A stretch of DNA of 64,000 nt, from contig JAPDRO010000001.1 in assembly GCA_030247885.1 (NCBI GenBank), positions 62,001-126,000 on the forward strand, in the 5' to 3' direction. The first letter of the stretch is position 1; each line of letters opens with the position of its first letter. The position numbers and the translations under genes are program-made. Below, piece after piece: positions 22,821-35,508 of the stretch. The stretch is from Taxawa tesnikishii (nom. ined.) (lineage: Eukaryota; Ascomycota; Dothideomycetes; Dothideales). The notes beneath the pieces were generated by a model that searched no databases, was not told where the DNA came from, and saw only the letters and a list, made by a program, of their open reading frames with translations.

Positions 22821-23614
22821 TAGTAATATATATTTATAGGCCGTATAATTATTTATATACGCATCTATATATACTATAAGTATATAGTTAAACTATAGTA
22901 GTAGTATATATTTACTATTATATTAAAGTTATATATATATAAGTTAAAGAAAGTTAACTTTAAATACTTAGGCGCTCGATTAAATTAAATTAAATCTTTC
23001 GATTCGCCTTCTATTAATTTACCTTTTACTAATTTATCTTTTACTAATTTGTATTATAATTCGTATTGTAATTCGGCGCGTCTAAATTTACTCTAAATTA
23101 TCTCTTCCTATGTCTTATCTTTATACTCTTAAAGGAATACTATAAGTATATAAGTTACCTTACGACTTATTTAATAACTCTTAAATTATAAACGACTTAT
23201 AGTTTATAGTAAGAATTATAATATATTACGAATAAAGTAAAGGGTATAAGAAAGCTAATAATATTATATTTATTTACCTTTATAATTATAAAGAAAGAAG
23301 TAAAACTAAGTATAAGACCTAGCGAATTATATTACTAAATATAAGGGATCTTTTATGTTATTTTATAATATCTTCTTTTAAGTATTATCTACGCTCTAGG
23401 TACCTATTTAATTACTACTATAACTAGTCTATTTAGCTATATAATATATTTAATCGCGAATATAAGTAGTTAAATTTTAGTACTTATATATCTAATCTTA
23501 AAGGTTATACTATAAAGTACTATATATTAAACAAAACTCTTTAATATAAGGAGCCTTTTATATAAGCCTTATACGTCTTACTTTAGCTATAACTTACTTA
23601 ACCTTTAATATATT
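22821..23614. other. unassigned RIP-mutated stretch
   Basis: About 800 bp between the end of the host Fot1 copy and Copia copy 2. It is AT-rich and CpA-depleted like the rest, with short direct repeats (TTTACTAATTTAT-type near 23025-23055). I cannot link it to any element in the window. Confidence 0.5.
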
Positions 23615-23619
23615 AAACT

Positions 23620-23785
23620 AGTTAAACTAAGTACTTAACTATAACCGAACATATAGTAAAACTAACTATAACTTATTAATTAATTAAGCTATCTATAATA
23701 GTAGCTAGGAAATAAAGAGATTCCCGCTTAGCTTAATAGGTTATATAACTATCTATTCGGACTAGGCGGCTATTATCTTATAACA
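23620..23785 (-). repeat. 3' LTR of Copia copy 2
   Basis: 166 bp in reverse orientation, ending CTTATAACA, which keeps the unmutated LTR terminus (TGTTATAAG when reversed). The polypurine tract appears beside it as CTCCTCCTTAGC. Confidence 0.9.
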
Positions 23786-23982
23786 CTCCTCCTTAGCTAA
23801 ATTAGTCCTCTTTAGATAGTCTAAGTTAACTAATAAACCTCTAGAAATACTAACCTTAAAGAGGCTTTATAAAGTCGTTAGTAATTATCTCTTATATATT
23901 AATAAAGTTAATATTAATTTTCTTTCTCTTATATAGATCTCTAACATAGTAATAGACTATATCGATATGCTTTAATCTATTT

Positions 23983-24339
23983 CTTTTTAGCTATTATTAT
24001 AATCGAGGATCTAGAGTACTATTAAGTAGACGTTAATAATGTCTTTACTAAGTTATTCTTAAAGGAGGAGATTTATATAGTACCTCTACTTAGTATTAAT
24101 CTCGCCCCTAGCTAAGTACTTAAGGTTCTTAGGAGTCTATATAGTCTTAAGTAAGTAGCGAGAGACTAGAACTAGAACTATATACTATAGCTTTAGAAGC
24201 TAGGCTTCGTTTAAAGTAAGGTAAACTCGTATCTTTTAATCTACTTAAAAAGGAAGATACTTCTCCTTATCTACGTAAATAACATCTAAGTAGCGTATAA
24301 GGATATTAATAATATCTTATAGTTTAAAGAGGCTTTTAT
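23983..24339 (+). other. inverted internal segment of Copia copy 2
   Basis: Reads in plus orientation within a minus-strand element. It matches the RT region of copies 1 and 3 from TTTTTAGCTATTATTATAATCG to GTTTAAAGAGGCTTTTA, including the relic of the RT active site (CTACGTAAATAAC). The same bases occur in reverse at about 49407-49755 of copy 4. Sequence to either side is missing relative to copy 4. Confidence 0.85.
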
Positions 24340-26272
24340 TTAGCTCCTTCTTAATAGCTTCCTTTTAAAGTTCTCCCTAAATAGAGTTATAAATAGCTTC
24401 TAAATAAGTTCGCGGAATTAGGATATTTATCTTACCTTTTACTATAAAAGCGAACTCCTTCTCTACTTAATTAACCTTAGAAAGAGCGATAACTTAACTT
24501 TATCCTTCTTTTATAAGTAGAGCTATAAGAGCCTTAGAGATCTTAGTTAGCTTATAGTTAATTTCTAACTCGTCTTTATCGAGATTCTCTCTTATTTTCT
24601 TAAGTATTAAGATTTTAACGTAAGAGAAGACCTTCTTTAGTAAAACTAGGGTAGGAATCTTAACGTAGGAAAATACGGTTTTTAGCTAAGTTAAAATAAC
24701 TATCTCTCGCTCCTCCTATTATAGTTCTTTTAGTAGAGACTCCTCTTACTAGGTTATATAAGACTCCTCCTAATTTATAGTCTTAGGAAGCTCCTCCTAC
24801 TATAGTATATCCTTATAAATACTTAGTATAAGCTCTATTAGCTACCTCCTTAGTCTACTAATTAGCTTCCTCTAAGGTACTATATTTAAAGTAAATCTAA
24901 CGGGTATATTAAATTTAATATTCCTTCCCTTTTTATCCTTAAAGAACTTAACTACTTTACTTATAATTATCTTTCTTATATCTAGTACCTAGAGCTTCTA
25001 TTACTTAGTAGTACCTTTAATATAGCTTATAAAGACTTTAACTTTACTTCTATTTATTAGCTTATCTTATCTTAAGAATAAAGGTAGGGATTTTAGGTTT
25101 ATATAAGTAATAACTTTATAACCCTAGACTCTAATATAGTCGATTAATAAGGTAATTTTAGTAAAAGCTTCCTTAAGACTAAGCTATTTACTATTAATAA
25201 CTAGTCTATTAGATATAAGGTTTCTAAGGTAAATATTAGTTTATATTACCTCGAACTAGAACTCGTTTAATAGCCTTACGTCCTTAAGTATTACCCTTAT
25301 ATTAAACTCTATAGTCTAGTTACTTCTTTTAATAACTCTATTTTATAAAGATATTTAAGTAATAGTAAATTATAGTTAGACTCCCTCTTATTTCTTTTAC
25401 TCTTAAAAGACTTCCTTTAGCTTAGGAATATTATTACTTTTAATAGCCTTAAGCTTAGCTTTACCTTAGAGTTCTACCTTCTTCTTTTATTACTAAAGGT
25501 AAGTAGGAGCTTTATTCCTAGTCCTTAGTTTATAGATCTAGACTTTCCTTAAGTAGTTATTTATAATAAGAAGGAATATAATATACCCTTACTATAATAG
25601 TTCGAATAGTTCGTAAATATTTATATAGACTAAGTTAAGTACTTCTAGCTTTCTTATTAAGAGAGGTCCCTTCTTATTTCTAATCTTAGTAAGCGTATAG
25701 ATCTTATATTAATAGCTTTTATTAATCTAAATTAGTTTAGTAAGTATTATAACTTTATATAAGTTACTAATCTTTTTAGCCTTAAGATAAGTAAGCCTTT
25801 TATACTATAGTTAGTATCTCTACTTTTAGGCTATATCTTTTACTAGTACCTTTTCGGGACTATTTATTAGATCTTTATATAACTCCGGGAGCTATATAAT
25901 ATTTACCTCGACTTTTATCGGCAAATCCTCGGGTATATTAGCTAGCTAATTACTTAGCTCTTAGAGCTATATATATTCTACTTATTAGTAAGTAATCTTA
26001 TTTCGTAAATTTAATAAAATAAAACCCTAATAAGTACCTAATATAGCTCGAAACGTATATTAATTATTCGGCAAGGTAATCTTATTTATAATATAGATAT
26101 TACCTTTATACTTTACCTTTACTACAATATTTCCTTATTTATCTTTTAAGTATATACTATCTTCGTCGAAGGTCTTATAAAGTCTACTCTTATATATCTT
26201 CCTTCTAGATAATAAGTTAGCTCTAAGATTAGGAATATAAAGTATCTTTAATAAAAGGATTAAGTTCCTATC

Positions 26273-26439
26273 TATTATAAGATAATAGCCGCCTAGTCCG
26301 GATAGATAGTTATGTAACTTATTAAGCTAAGCGAGGAATCTCTTTATCTCCTAGCTACTATTATAGATAGCTTAATTAATTAATAAGTTACGGTTAGTTT
26401 TACTATATATTTAGTTATAGTTAAGTACTTAGTTTAACT
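26273..26439 (+). repeat. 5' LTR of Copia copy 3
   Basis: 167 bp, TATTATAAG...GTTTAACT, followed by AGTTATAAGCCCGGG. Confidence 0.93.
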
Positions 26440-26489
26440 AGTTATAAGCCCGGGTTTATAATAGCTTACTACTTAATTAAGTATAGTAT

Positions 26490-26735
26490 ATTTTATACTT
26501 AGAAGGGCTATAATAGGTAGTAAGACTAGTATAATTAATACCTATATTAGAAGGGCTACTATAGGTAGTAAGACTAATATAATTCCTATATATAAAAGGG
26601 CTACTAGAAGTAGTAAGACTACTTATAGAAGTATACTAGTACTTAGAAGGGCTACAAGGTAGTAAGACTAAGTACTATAGGGCATAGTAACTAGAAGGGC
26701 TATAATAAGTAGTAAGACTAGTTATACTAAGTAAA
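26490..26735 (+). repeat. leader repeat array of Copia copy 3
   Basis: Five units with the core AAGGGCTA and GTAGTAAGACTA. One unit forms a perfect 8-bp stem: TACCTATA at 26539-26546 pairs with TATAGGTA at 26560-26567, with AGAAGGGCT in the 13-nt loop. Confidence 0.78.
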
Positions 26736-29700
26736 GTTCTTTACTACTATAAGCTTACTAAGTATTATAGAGCCTACCTTACTTTTATAAACACCGAAGT
26801 CTACTAACTTATTACTTTCCCTTTCGCGCTAATTCGATTCTACTATACCGTTTTAATTTATATAAACGACTACGATAAGCTTAATAAACGAATTCTTTAG
26901 TAAAAGGAGGCCCGTTCCTATTCTTATAAGAGGGAATTCGAAGAGATAGTTTATACTTATAAGAGAGTAGTTAATAGGAGAGAACATCTAGTTTATTATT
27001 AGAAATAAATTAGAAGAGAAGGAGGGTATATAGATAATAACTCTATCTTTAACTCTAGGGAAGAGTCTATAATAGCTATATAGCTTCCTACTTTCCCGTC
27101 CTATATTTAAGCTAATACGAAAGTTAAATACTAAATTACTATTTATATTAGTAAGGATAACTAAGACTAAATTAAGGACCTAGATATAGCTATAGCTAAA
27201 TAAAAGGAGCTAAGGAACAAATACTTAGATAAGCTTTAAATAATAATAAGGTAGTACTTATAGGATTTTATTAACTATAAGATAGGCCTAGAAATAACTA
27301 TAAATAAAGTATAGACTTAACTAGCTAAGCTAAGCAAGAGGGTAGCTACTACTTAACTAGATATAGTAGCTATTAAGAAGCTAAGTAGGAGACTTTAGTA
27401 GCTACTCTAGGCTTTACTAAATAAATATACTATCGTAAGGGATACTATTAATACTTAAATAAATCTACTAATTAAAGAGTCGATCCTTAAGCTCTAAAAG
27501 AAAGAAGCTTCTCTTAAGGCTAAGGCTAACTAATTTACTCTTCTTACTAAAAGGTATTAACGATAAAAGACGTTCGATAGAAGGAGATCTTAGTTATTAA
27601 ATTAAGCTAAATATTATCTTTATAATAGTAACTACTAGCTAAAAACTACCCCTCTCTTAAAGATATAAGGACTATAGTAAAGGACAAAAGGAGATAGAAG
27701 AGGTCTTAAGCTAAGCTAAAGAGGAGTAATAACGATATAATAGACTTAATTAATAAGCTCTATAAGGAGGTTATAAACTTAAAGTAAGAAAGGATAGGCT
27801 TAAAGTAAAAAAGAGGAAGTATAAAGCCTTTAAAGCTAAGGAAACTTTAACCTTAAGTAGATCCTAGACTATAGAGTTAAACCTATTAAACTAAGATTAG
27901 AAGTCTACGGACTTTATTAAGGAAGTTACTTATCTCTTTAAGGAAGTAAGAAGTAAGGTTCCTTACTAAAGCTAGGCCTTCGATACTAGTATAAGTTTAT
28001 ATATAACTAACTAGCTCTAGTTATTTAAGGGACTACTCCGAGATATCTTAAGACGGAAGATTATAGTAAGAGGAGGAGTTCTATTCTTAAACTACTAGGG
28101 TATAGTAGAGATAATAGATAAAGATAAGAACTCGATCCTTTTATTAAAGATATTCTATATTCCTAATCTTAGAGCTAACTTATTATCTAGAAGGAAAATA
28201 TGCGAGAGTAGACTTTATAGGACCTTCGACGAAGACGGTATATACCTAAAAGACAAATAAGGAAATATTATAGTAAAGGTAAGGCATAAAGGCGGTATCT
28301 ATATTATAAATAAAATTACTTCGCTAAATAATTAATATACGTTTCGAGCTATATTAGGTACTTATTAGGGTTCTATTTTATTGAATTTACGAGATAAGAT
28401 TACCTACTAATAGGTAGAATCTATATAGTTTAAGAGCCGAGTAATTAGCTAGCTAATATACTCGAGGATTTACTAATAAAAGTTAAGATAAATATTATAT
28501 AGCTCCTAGAACTATGTAAAAATCTAATAGATAGTCCCGAAAAGGTACTAGTAAAAGATATAGCCTAAAAGTAGAGATATTAACTATAGTATAAAAGGCT
28601 TACTTATCTTAGGGCTAAAAAGATTAGTAACTTATATAAAGTTATAATACTTACTAAACTAATCTAGATTAATAAAAGCTATTAATATAAGATCTATACG
28701 CTTACTAAGATTAGGAATAAGAAGGGACCTCTCTTAATAAGAAAGCTAAAGGTACTTAACTTAGTTTATATAGATATTTATAAACTATTCGAACTATTAT
28801 AGTAAGGGTATATTATATTTCTTCTTATCGTAATTAACTACTTAAGGAAAGCCTAGATCTATAGACTAAGGACTAGGGATAAAGCTCCTACTTACCTTTA
28901 GTAATAGAAGAAGAAGGCGGAACTTTAGAGTAAAGTTAAGCTTAAGGCTATTAGAAGTAATAATATTCCTAAGCTAAAGGAAGTCTTTTAAGAGTAAGAG
29001 AAATAAGAGGGAGTCTAACTATAGTTTACTATTACCTAGATATCTTTATAAAATAGAGTTATTAAAAGAAGTAACTAGACTATAGAGTTTAATATAAGGG
29101 TAATACTTAAGGACGTAGGGCTACTAAACGAGTTTTAGTTCGAGGTAATATAAACTAATATCTACTTTAAAAACCTTATATCTAACGGACTAGTTATTAA
29201 TAGTAAATAGCTTAGTCCTAAGGAAGCTTTTACTAGAATTACCTTATTAATCGACTATATTAGAGTCTAGAGTTATAAAGTTATTATTTATATAAACCTA
29301 AAATTCCTACCTTTATTCTTAAGATAAGACAAGCTAATAGATAGAGGTAGAGTTAGAGTTTTTATAAGTTATATTAAAGGTACTACTAAGTAATAGAAGC
29401 TCTAGGTACTAGATATAAGAAAGATAATTATAAGTAAAGTAGTTAAGTTCTTTAAGGATAGAAAGGAAGGGAATATTAAGCTTAATATACTCGTTAAATT
29501 TACTCTAAATATAGTACCCTAGAGGAGGCTAATTAGTAGACTAAGGAGGTAGCTAATAGAGCTTATACTAAGTATTTATAAGGATATACTATAGTAGGAG
29601 GAGCTTCCTAAGACTATAGATTAGGAGGAGTCTTATATAACCTAGTAGGAGGAGTCTCTACTAAAAGAACTATAATAGGAGGAGCGAGAGATAGTTATTT

Positions 29701-31596
29701 TAACTTAGCTAAAAACCGTATTTTCCTACGTTAAGATTCCTACCCTAGTTTTACTAAAGAAGGTCTTTTCTTACGTCGAAATCTTAATACTTAAGAAAAT
29801 AAGAGGGAATCTTAATAAAGATAAGTTAGAAATTAACTATAAGCTAGCTAAGATTTCTAAGGCTCTTATAGCTCTACTTATAGAAGAAGGATAAAGTTAA
29901 GTTATCGCTCTTTTTAAGGTTAATTAAGTAGAGGAAGAGTTCGCTTTTATAGTAAAAGGTAAGATAAATATTCTAATTTCGCAAACCTATTTAGAAGCTA
30001 TTTATAACCCTATTTAGGGAGAACTCTAAAAGGAAGCTATTAAGAAGGAGCTAGATACTTTGTAGGTAAACGTAACGTTTAGAATAGTTACCCTACTAAA
30101 GGGGTATAATATCGTATTAAGTAAATAAGTTTTCGATACTAAGTTTAACTTAAATAGATTTCTAAATAAGCTAAAGGCTAGGCTAGTAGTAAGAGGATTC
30201 TCTTAGAAGTATAGTATTAATTTTAAACATACTTTTACTCTTACCCTAAGGTATAATACCCTAAGAGTCTTCCTAGCTATTATTATAATCGAGGATCTAA
30301 AGTACTATTAAGTAGACGTTAATAATATCTTTACTAAGTCGTTCTTAAAGGAGGAGATCTATATAGTACTTCTACTTAGTATTAATCTCGCCCCTAGCTA
30401 AGTACTTAAGGTTCTTAGGAGTCTATATAGTCTTAAGTAAGTAGCGAGAGACTAAAACTAGAACTATATACTATAGCTTTAGAAGCTAAGCTTCGTTTGA
30501 AGTAAGGTAGACTCGTATCTTTTAATTTACTTAGAAAGGAAAATACTTCTCCTTATCTACGTAGATAATATCTAAGTAGCGTGTAAGGACATTAATAATA
30601 TCCTATAGTTTAAAGAGGCTTTTACTTTTATCTTTAAGATTAAGGACTTAGGAGAGATTAACTTTATCTTTAGAGTAAGAATTACAAAGGATAGGAAGGC
30701 TAAAATAATTAGAATAAACTAGTCTTATTATATTAAAGATATTCTTGCTAAATATAATATAGAGAAAGATAAAGCTTACCTAGTAAAGGTACTATTAAAT
30801 AGCTACGATATACTAAGACTAACTAGACTCTAAGATGTAAGAGTAAACTAAAGAAAGTACTAGCATCTAATTAAAAAGATAGTTTACCTTAGCATTTTAA
30901 TAAGGCTTAATATTACCTTTACCTTAGGCAAACTAAGCTAGTACCTTATAGATCTAATAGAGTTTTATACTAAGGTAACTAAGGGAATCTTAAGGTACTT
31001 AAGATTAAATACTAACTTAGTAATTATTCTAGGAGTATACTAAGACTAATATTTAACTAGCTTTTTTAACTCTAACTATATAATAGATAAACGAGATAGG
31101 ATCTCTATCCTTAGTAATATATTTATACTCGGAGGAGGGCCGATTAGCTAAATAAGTAAGAAGTAGAAGTTAGTAGTAACCTCTACTATAGATACTAAAT
31201 ATATAGTAATATATACTTACTTAAAGTAATTATAATGACTTACACTACTCTTAAGAGATATAGGCTATTAGTACCTTATTAGCGGCGACTCTTTTAAGCT
31301 AATAGTTTAGGAGGAGCTAAAGTTTATTATTAAATTACTTATTATACTTAAAGGAGATAACTAAGCTACTTTCTCTCTTATTTAAGATGCGCATACTTAT
31401 AATAGATTAAAGTATATCGATGTGGCTTATTATTATATTAGAGATTTATATAAGAGGAAGAGGATTAATATTAACTTTATTAGTATATAGGAAATAATTG
31501 CTAATAGCTTTATAAAGCCTCTTTAAGGTTAGCATTTCTAGAGGTTTATTAGTTAACTTAGACTATCTAAAGAGGACTAATCTAGCTAAGGAGGAG

Positions 31597-31763
31597 TATT
31601 ATAAGATAATAGCCGCCTAGTTCGGATAGATAGTTATATAACTTATTAAGCTAAGTAAGGAATCTCTTTATCTCCTAGCTACCGTTATAGATAGCTTAAT
31701 TAATTAATAAGTTACGGTTAGTTTTACTATATATTCGGTTATAGTTAAGTACTTAGTTTAACC
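31597..31763 (+). repeat. 3' LTR of Copia copy 3
   Basis: 167 bp, colinear with the 5' LTR; ends GTTTAACC and is followed by the TSD ttatc, after which copy 2 resumes. Confidence 0.93.
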
Positions 31764-33452
31764 TTATCCTTATTTATTATCTCTACTATATCCTAGTAGT
31801 TTAAAAATAAAACTCTTTCTCTTACTATAATCTTTCGTCTTAGAATATCTCGGAGCGGTCCCTTAAATAACTAGAGCTAGTTAGTTATATATAAACTTAT
31901 ACTAGTATTAGAGGCCTAGCTTTAGTAAGAAACCTTACTTCTTACTTCCTTAGAGAAATAAGTAACTTCCTTAATAAGGTCTATAGACTCTTAATCTTAA
32001 CTTAATAGGTTTAACTCTATAGTCTAGGATTTACTTAAGGTTAAAGTTTCCTTAACTTTAAAGGCTTTATACTTCTTCTTTTCTTACTTTAAGCCTATCC
32101 TTTCTTACTTTAAGTTTATAACCTCCTTATAGAGCTTATTAATTAGGTCTATTATATTGTTATTACTCCTCTTTAGCTTAACTTAAGACTTTTTTATTTC
32201 CTTTTATCCTTTACTATAGTCCTTATATCTTTAAGAGAAGGGTAGTTTTTAGCTAGTAGTTACTATTATAAAGATAATACTTAGCTTAATTTAATAACTA
32301 AGATCTCCTTCTATCGAACGTCTTTTATCGTTAATACCTTTTAGTAAGAAGAGTAAATTAGTTAGCCTTAGCCTTAAGAGAAGCTTCTTTCTTTTAGAGC
32401 TTAAGGATCGACTCTTTAATTAGTAGATTTATTTAAGTATTAATAGTATCCCTTACGATAGTATATTTATTTAGTAAAGCCTAGAGTAGCTACTAGAGTC
32501 TCTTACTTAGCTTCTTAATAGCTACTATATTTAGTTAAGTAGTAGCTACCCTCTTACTTAGCTTAGCTAGTTAAGTCTATACTTTATTTATAGTTATTTC
32601 TAGGCCTATCTTATAGTTAATAAAATCCTATAAGTACTACCTTATTATTATTTAAAGCTTATCTAAGTATTTGTTCCTTAGCTCCTTTTATTTAGCTATA
32701 GTTATATTTAGGTCCTTAATTCGGTTTTAGTTATCCTTACTAACATAGATAGTAATCTAGTATTTAGCTTTTATATTAGCTTAAATATAGGACGAGAAAG
32801 TAAGAAGCTATATAGTTATTATAGACTCTTCCCTTAAAGTTAAAGATAAAGTTATTGTCTATATATCCTCCTTCTCTTTTAATCTATTCCTAATAATAAA
32901 CTAAATATTCTCTCCTATTAACTACTCTCTTATAAGTATAAACTATCTCTCTAAATTCCCTCTCGTAAGAATAAGAATAAGTTTCTTCTTACTAAAGAAT
33001 TCGTCTATTAAGCTTATTATAGTCGTTTATATAAATTAAAACGATATAGTAGAATCGAATTAGCGCGAAAGGGAGGGTAATAAGTTAGTAGACTTCGGTA
33101 TCTATAGAAGTAAGGTAGGCTCTATAATACCTAGTAAGCTCGTAGTAATAAAGAACTTTACTTAGTATAACTAGTCTTACTACTTATTATAGTCCTTCTA
33201 GTTACTATGCCTTATAGTACTTAGTCTTACTACCTTATAGCTCTTCTAAGTACTAGTATACTTCTATAGGTAGTCTTACTACTTCTAGTAGCCCTTTTAT
33301 ATATAGGAATTATATTAGTCTTACTACCTATAGTAGCCCTTCTAACATAGGTATTAATTATGCTAGTCTTACTACCTATTATAGCCCTTTTAAGTACAAA
33401 ATATACTACACTTAATTAAGCGGTAAGCTATTATAAACCCGGGCTTATAACT

Positions 33453-33619
33453 AGTTAAACTAAGTACTTAACTATAACCGAATATATAGTAGAACTAACT
33501 ATAACTTATTAATTAATTAAGCTATTTATAATAGTAGCTAGGAGATAAAGAAATTCCTCGCTTAGCTTAATAGGTTATATAACTATCTATTCGGACTAGG
33601 CGGCTATTATCTTATAACA
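33453..33619 (-). repeat. 5' LTR of Copia copy 2
   Basis: 167 bp reverse-oriented LTR, starting AGTTAAAC and ending TTATAACA. The leader repeats of copy 2 lie just left of it (about 33145-33400), again as reverse complements. Confidence 0.93.
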
Positions 33620-33624
33620 AAACT

Positions 33625-35506
33625 TAAGATTAATAATAATTACTACGTTTACTAAGTTAAGGGATAGGCCTACTATAATCTATATTATTAAGGTAACTAT
33701 AATACTAGGCTATTCTTTATAGTTAAGAGTTATAGTCTTAAAGTTAGTAATTTATTCGTTACGCTTAGTTTAACTATTTTATAAAGTAATAAGTATAATA
33801 TCCTTCTTATTATTAATTACTATATAGTTTAGCTACTTTGTTAGTTAAAGTAAGTACTATAATAATATTAGTAGTTTATTAATACGTATAAGTAGTAACT
33901 ACTTATTATATAAACTACTATAACGTTAAATAATATAAAAGCTATAATAATAATCTTTTATAGCTTCTTAAAGAAATTAAGTTAACTACGTATTTACGCG
34001 ATTATATCCTTTAATACTATTATTAGAGAGAGTTAATTAATCTTATATATATAGTTTTATAACGTAGAATTTTATATACCCTTTAAAATCCTTATTATAT
34101 CGTTATAGTTTATTTTATTTAGCTTAGCCTTTATCTTATTATCGTTCTTTATTAAAGTATATAAATAAGGGAATATTATTTAAATACGAAATTTACGAAT
34201 AATTTAAAAGAATAGCTACTTTATTTAAGCTTTAAAGTATTTGTTAGTCTTTATTTAAACTTCCTTTACTAATTATAACTATTTATCCCTTAGGCCGTCG
34301 TAATAAAACTTCTTATTAATATTAAAATACTAATCTTATATAGTATATAGTAGGAAGTTTAATACTAGTTAGCCCTCGAAATTTAGATTAACTTATTACT
34401 AAAGCTTTATAAGGAAGTAAATTATATACTTTTAGCGCCCTTTATTACGACTTATATCGTACGTTATAACTCTAGTATTAGCTCGACGTAAATACTATCT
34501 AAGGGAGTATCTTACTTATTATTATTATTACGTTTCTCTTTATCTTCTTTATTCTCTTTATCTTATACTAATTTAGCGATTATATTAGAGAGTTTATTCT
34601 TCTTATTTTAAGCCTTATTAATAATTACTATACTTTAAGTAATTAGTATAAAGTTAATTTAAGATAAAGCGCGTTACTTTACTTAAGTAAGATTTAGTTA
34701 AAATAGTAGATTTATAGTATATACGTTACTTAAAGTCTATTTACTTACTATAATAATTATAAACTTTATTTCGGACTTTAGTTTATAGTAATAAGCGTAA
34801 GTAATAAAAAGAAGAGAAACTAAAGTAAGTATTAGTAGAAATAGAGTTTTACTTATAAAAATAAAATTTAAATTATTAGGAAAGTATACTAACTTAAACT
34901 AAATAGATAAATTAAAGTTATAGTTTATATAGTACTTATTAAATATAATAATACTCTAATAAGCGTAAATTTCTTTATAGATATTTAAGTCTCTTAGTAC
35001 TTTAACTATAAGTTTTAATATTATCATTATCTAAGTAGTAAATATATACTATTCCGATTACTATAACTTAAGTTTATATAACGTATTAAGTTCTAGTAGA
35101 ATTTTAGTTATAATTATTATAAGTATATTTTCCTCTAATTTATAAGTAGTTACTAGCTACTCTTAAGGTAGTAAGTCTTTAGGCCTAACTATATCGTTAA
35201 GCTTATAATAGTCCTTAAATTTGGATTTTATAGTCCTATTAGTTAATAAGCTAACTAGTAATATTAAAATTATTTTAACTCTAGTAAATTTTTCTAAGAT
35301 AATTATAGAAAACTTATACTATTTATTAACTTAGTTAAATAATAAGTAGGTAAGAGTAATTACTAATATAAGTCTTAATTAAGTATATTACAATAGTTTA
35401 TCGACTTAAGTAAGTATGTTAGGATTTAAATAGAAGGTAAAATCTAATAGATACGCGATACTTATTACTTTATCTTTAGTTACCTTTACTAAAAGTTTTA
35501 AGAATA
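33625..35506. other. unassigned RIP-mutated stretch
   Basis: About 1.9 kb between Copia copy 2 and the divergent Fot1 element. AT-rich, no conserved protein remnant that I recognise in any frame. It may be an older transposon or RIP-hit host sequence. Confidence 0.45.
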
Positions 35507-35508
35507 TA

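Larger units (their letters stand above)
26273..31763 (+). mobile_element. Ty1/Copia element, copy 3, complete length, RIP-dead
   Basis: 5491 bp inserted in copy 2, with the TSD ctatc (26268-26272) and ttatc (31764-31768), differing by one C/T. LTRs are 26273-26439 and 31597-31763. This is one of the less mutated copies: the leader repeats keep GAAGGGCT, the integrase region reads NLVYIDIYKLFELL, and the RT active-site relic is Tyr-Val-Asp-Asn (tac gta gat aat, 30558-30569; YVDD in active elements). The polypurine tract AAGGAGGAG lies just before the 3' LTR. Frames are full of TAA/TAG from CAA, CAG and TGG. Confidence 0.94.
23620..33619 (-). mobile_element. Ty1/Copia element, copy 2, rearranged and split by copy 3
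   Basis: Minus-strand member of the same Copia family, flanked by perfect 5-bp duplications AAACT at 23615-23619 and 33620-33624. LTRs are 23620-23785 and 33453-33619. It is interrupted at 26272/31769 by Copia copy 3. Its own sequence is only about 4.5 kb against 5.49 kb in the other copies. In the RT/RNase H part most of a 1.35 kb segment is missing, and a roughly 355-bp piece at 23983-24339 is present in the opposite orientation. Integrase and gag regions are otherwise colinear with copy 4. Confidence 0.9.

Noticed and set aside
22821-23614. A LINE fragment
   Set aside because: No RT or endonuclease relic and no poly-A end; only AT-rich composition suggested it.
26273-31763. A still active Copia element
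   Set aside because: Length, LTRs and TSD are good, but gag and pol contain many in-frame stops and a mutated RT active site.
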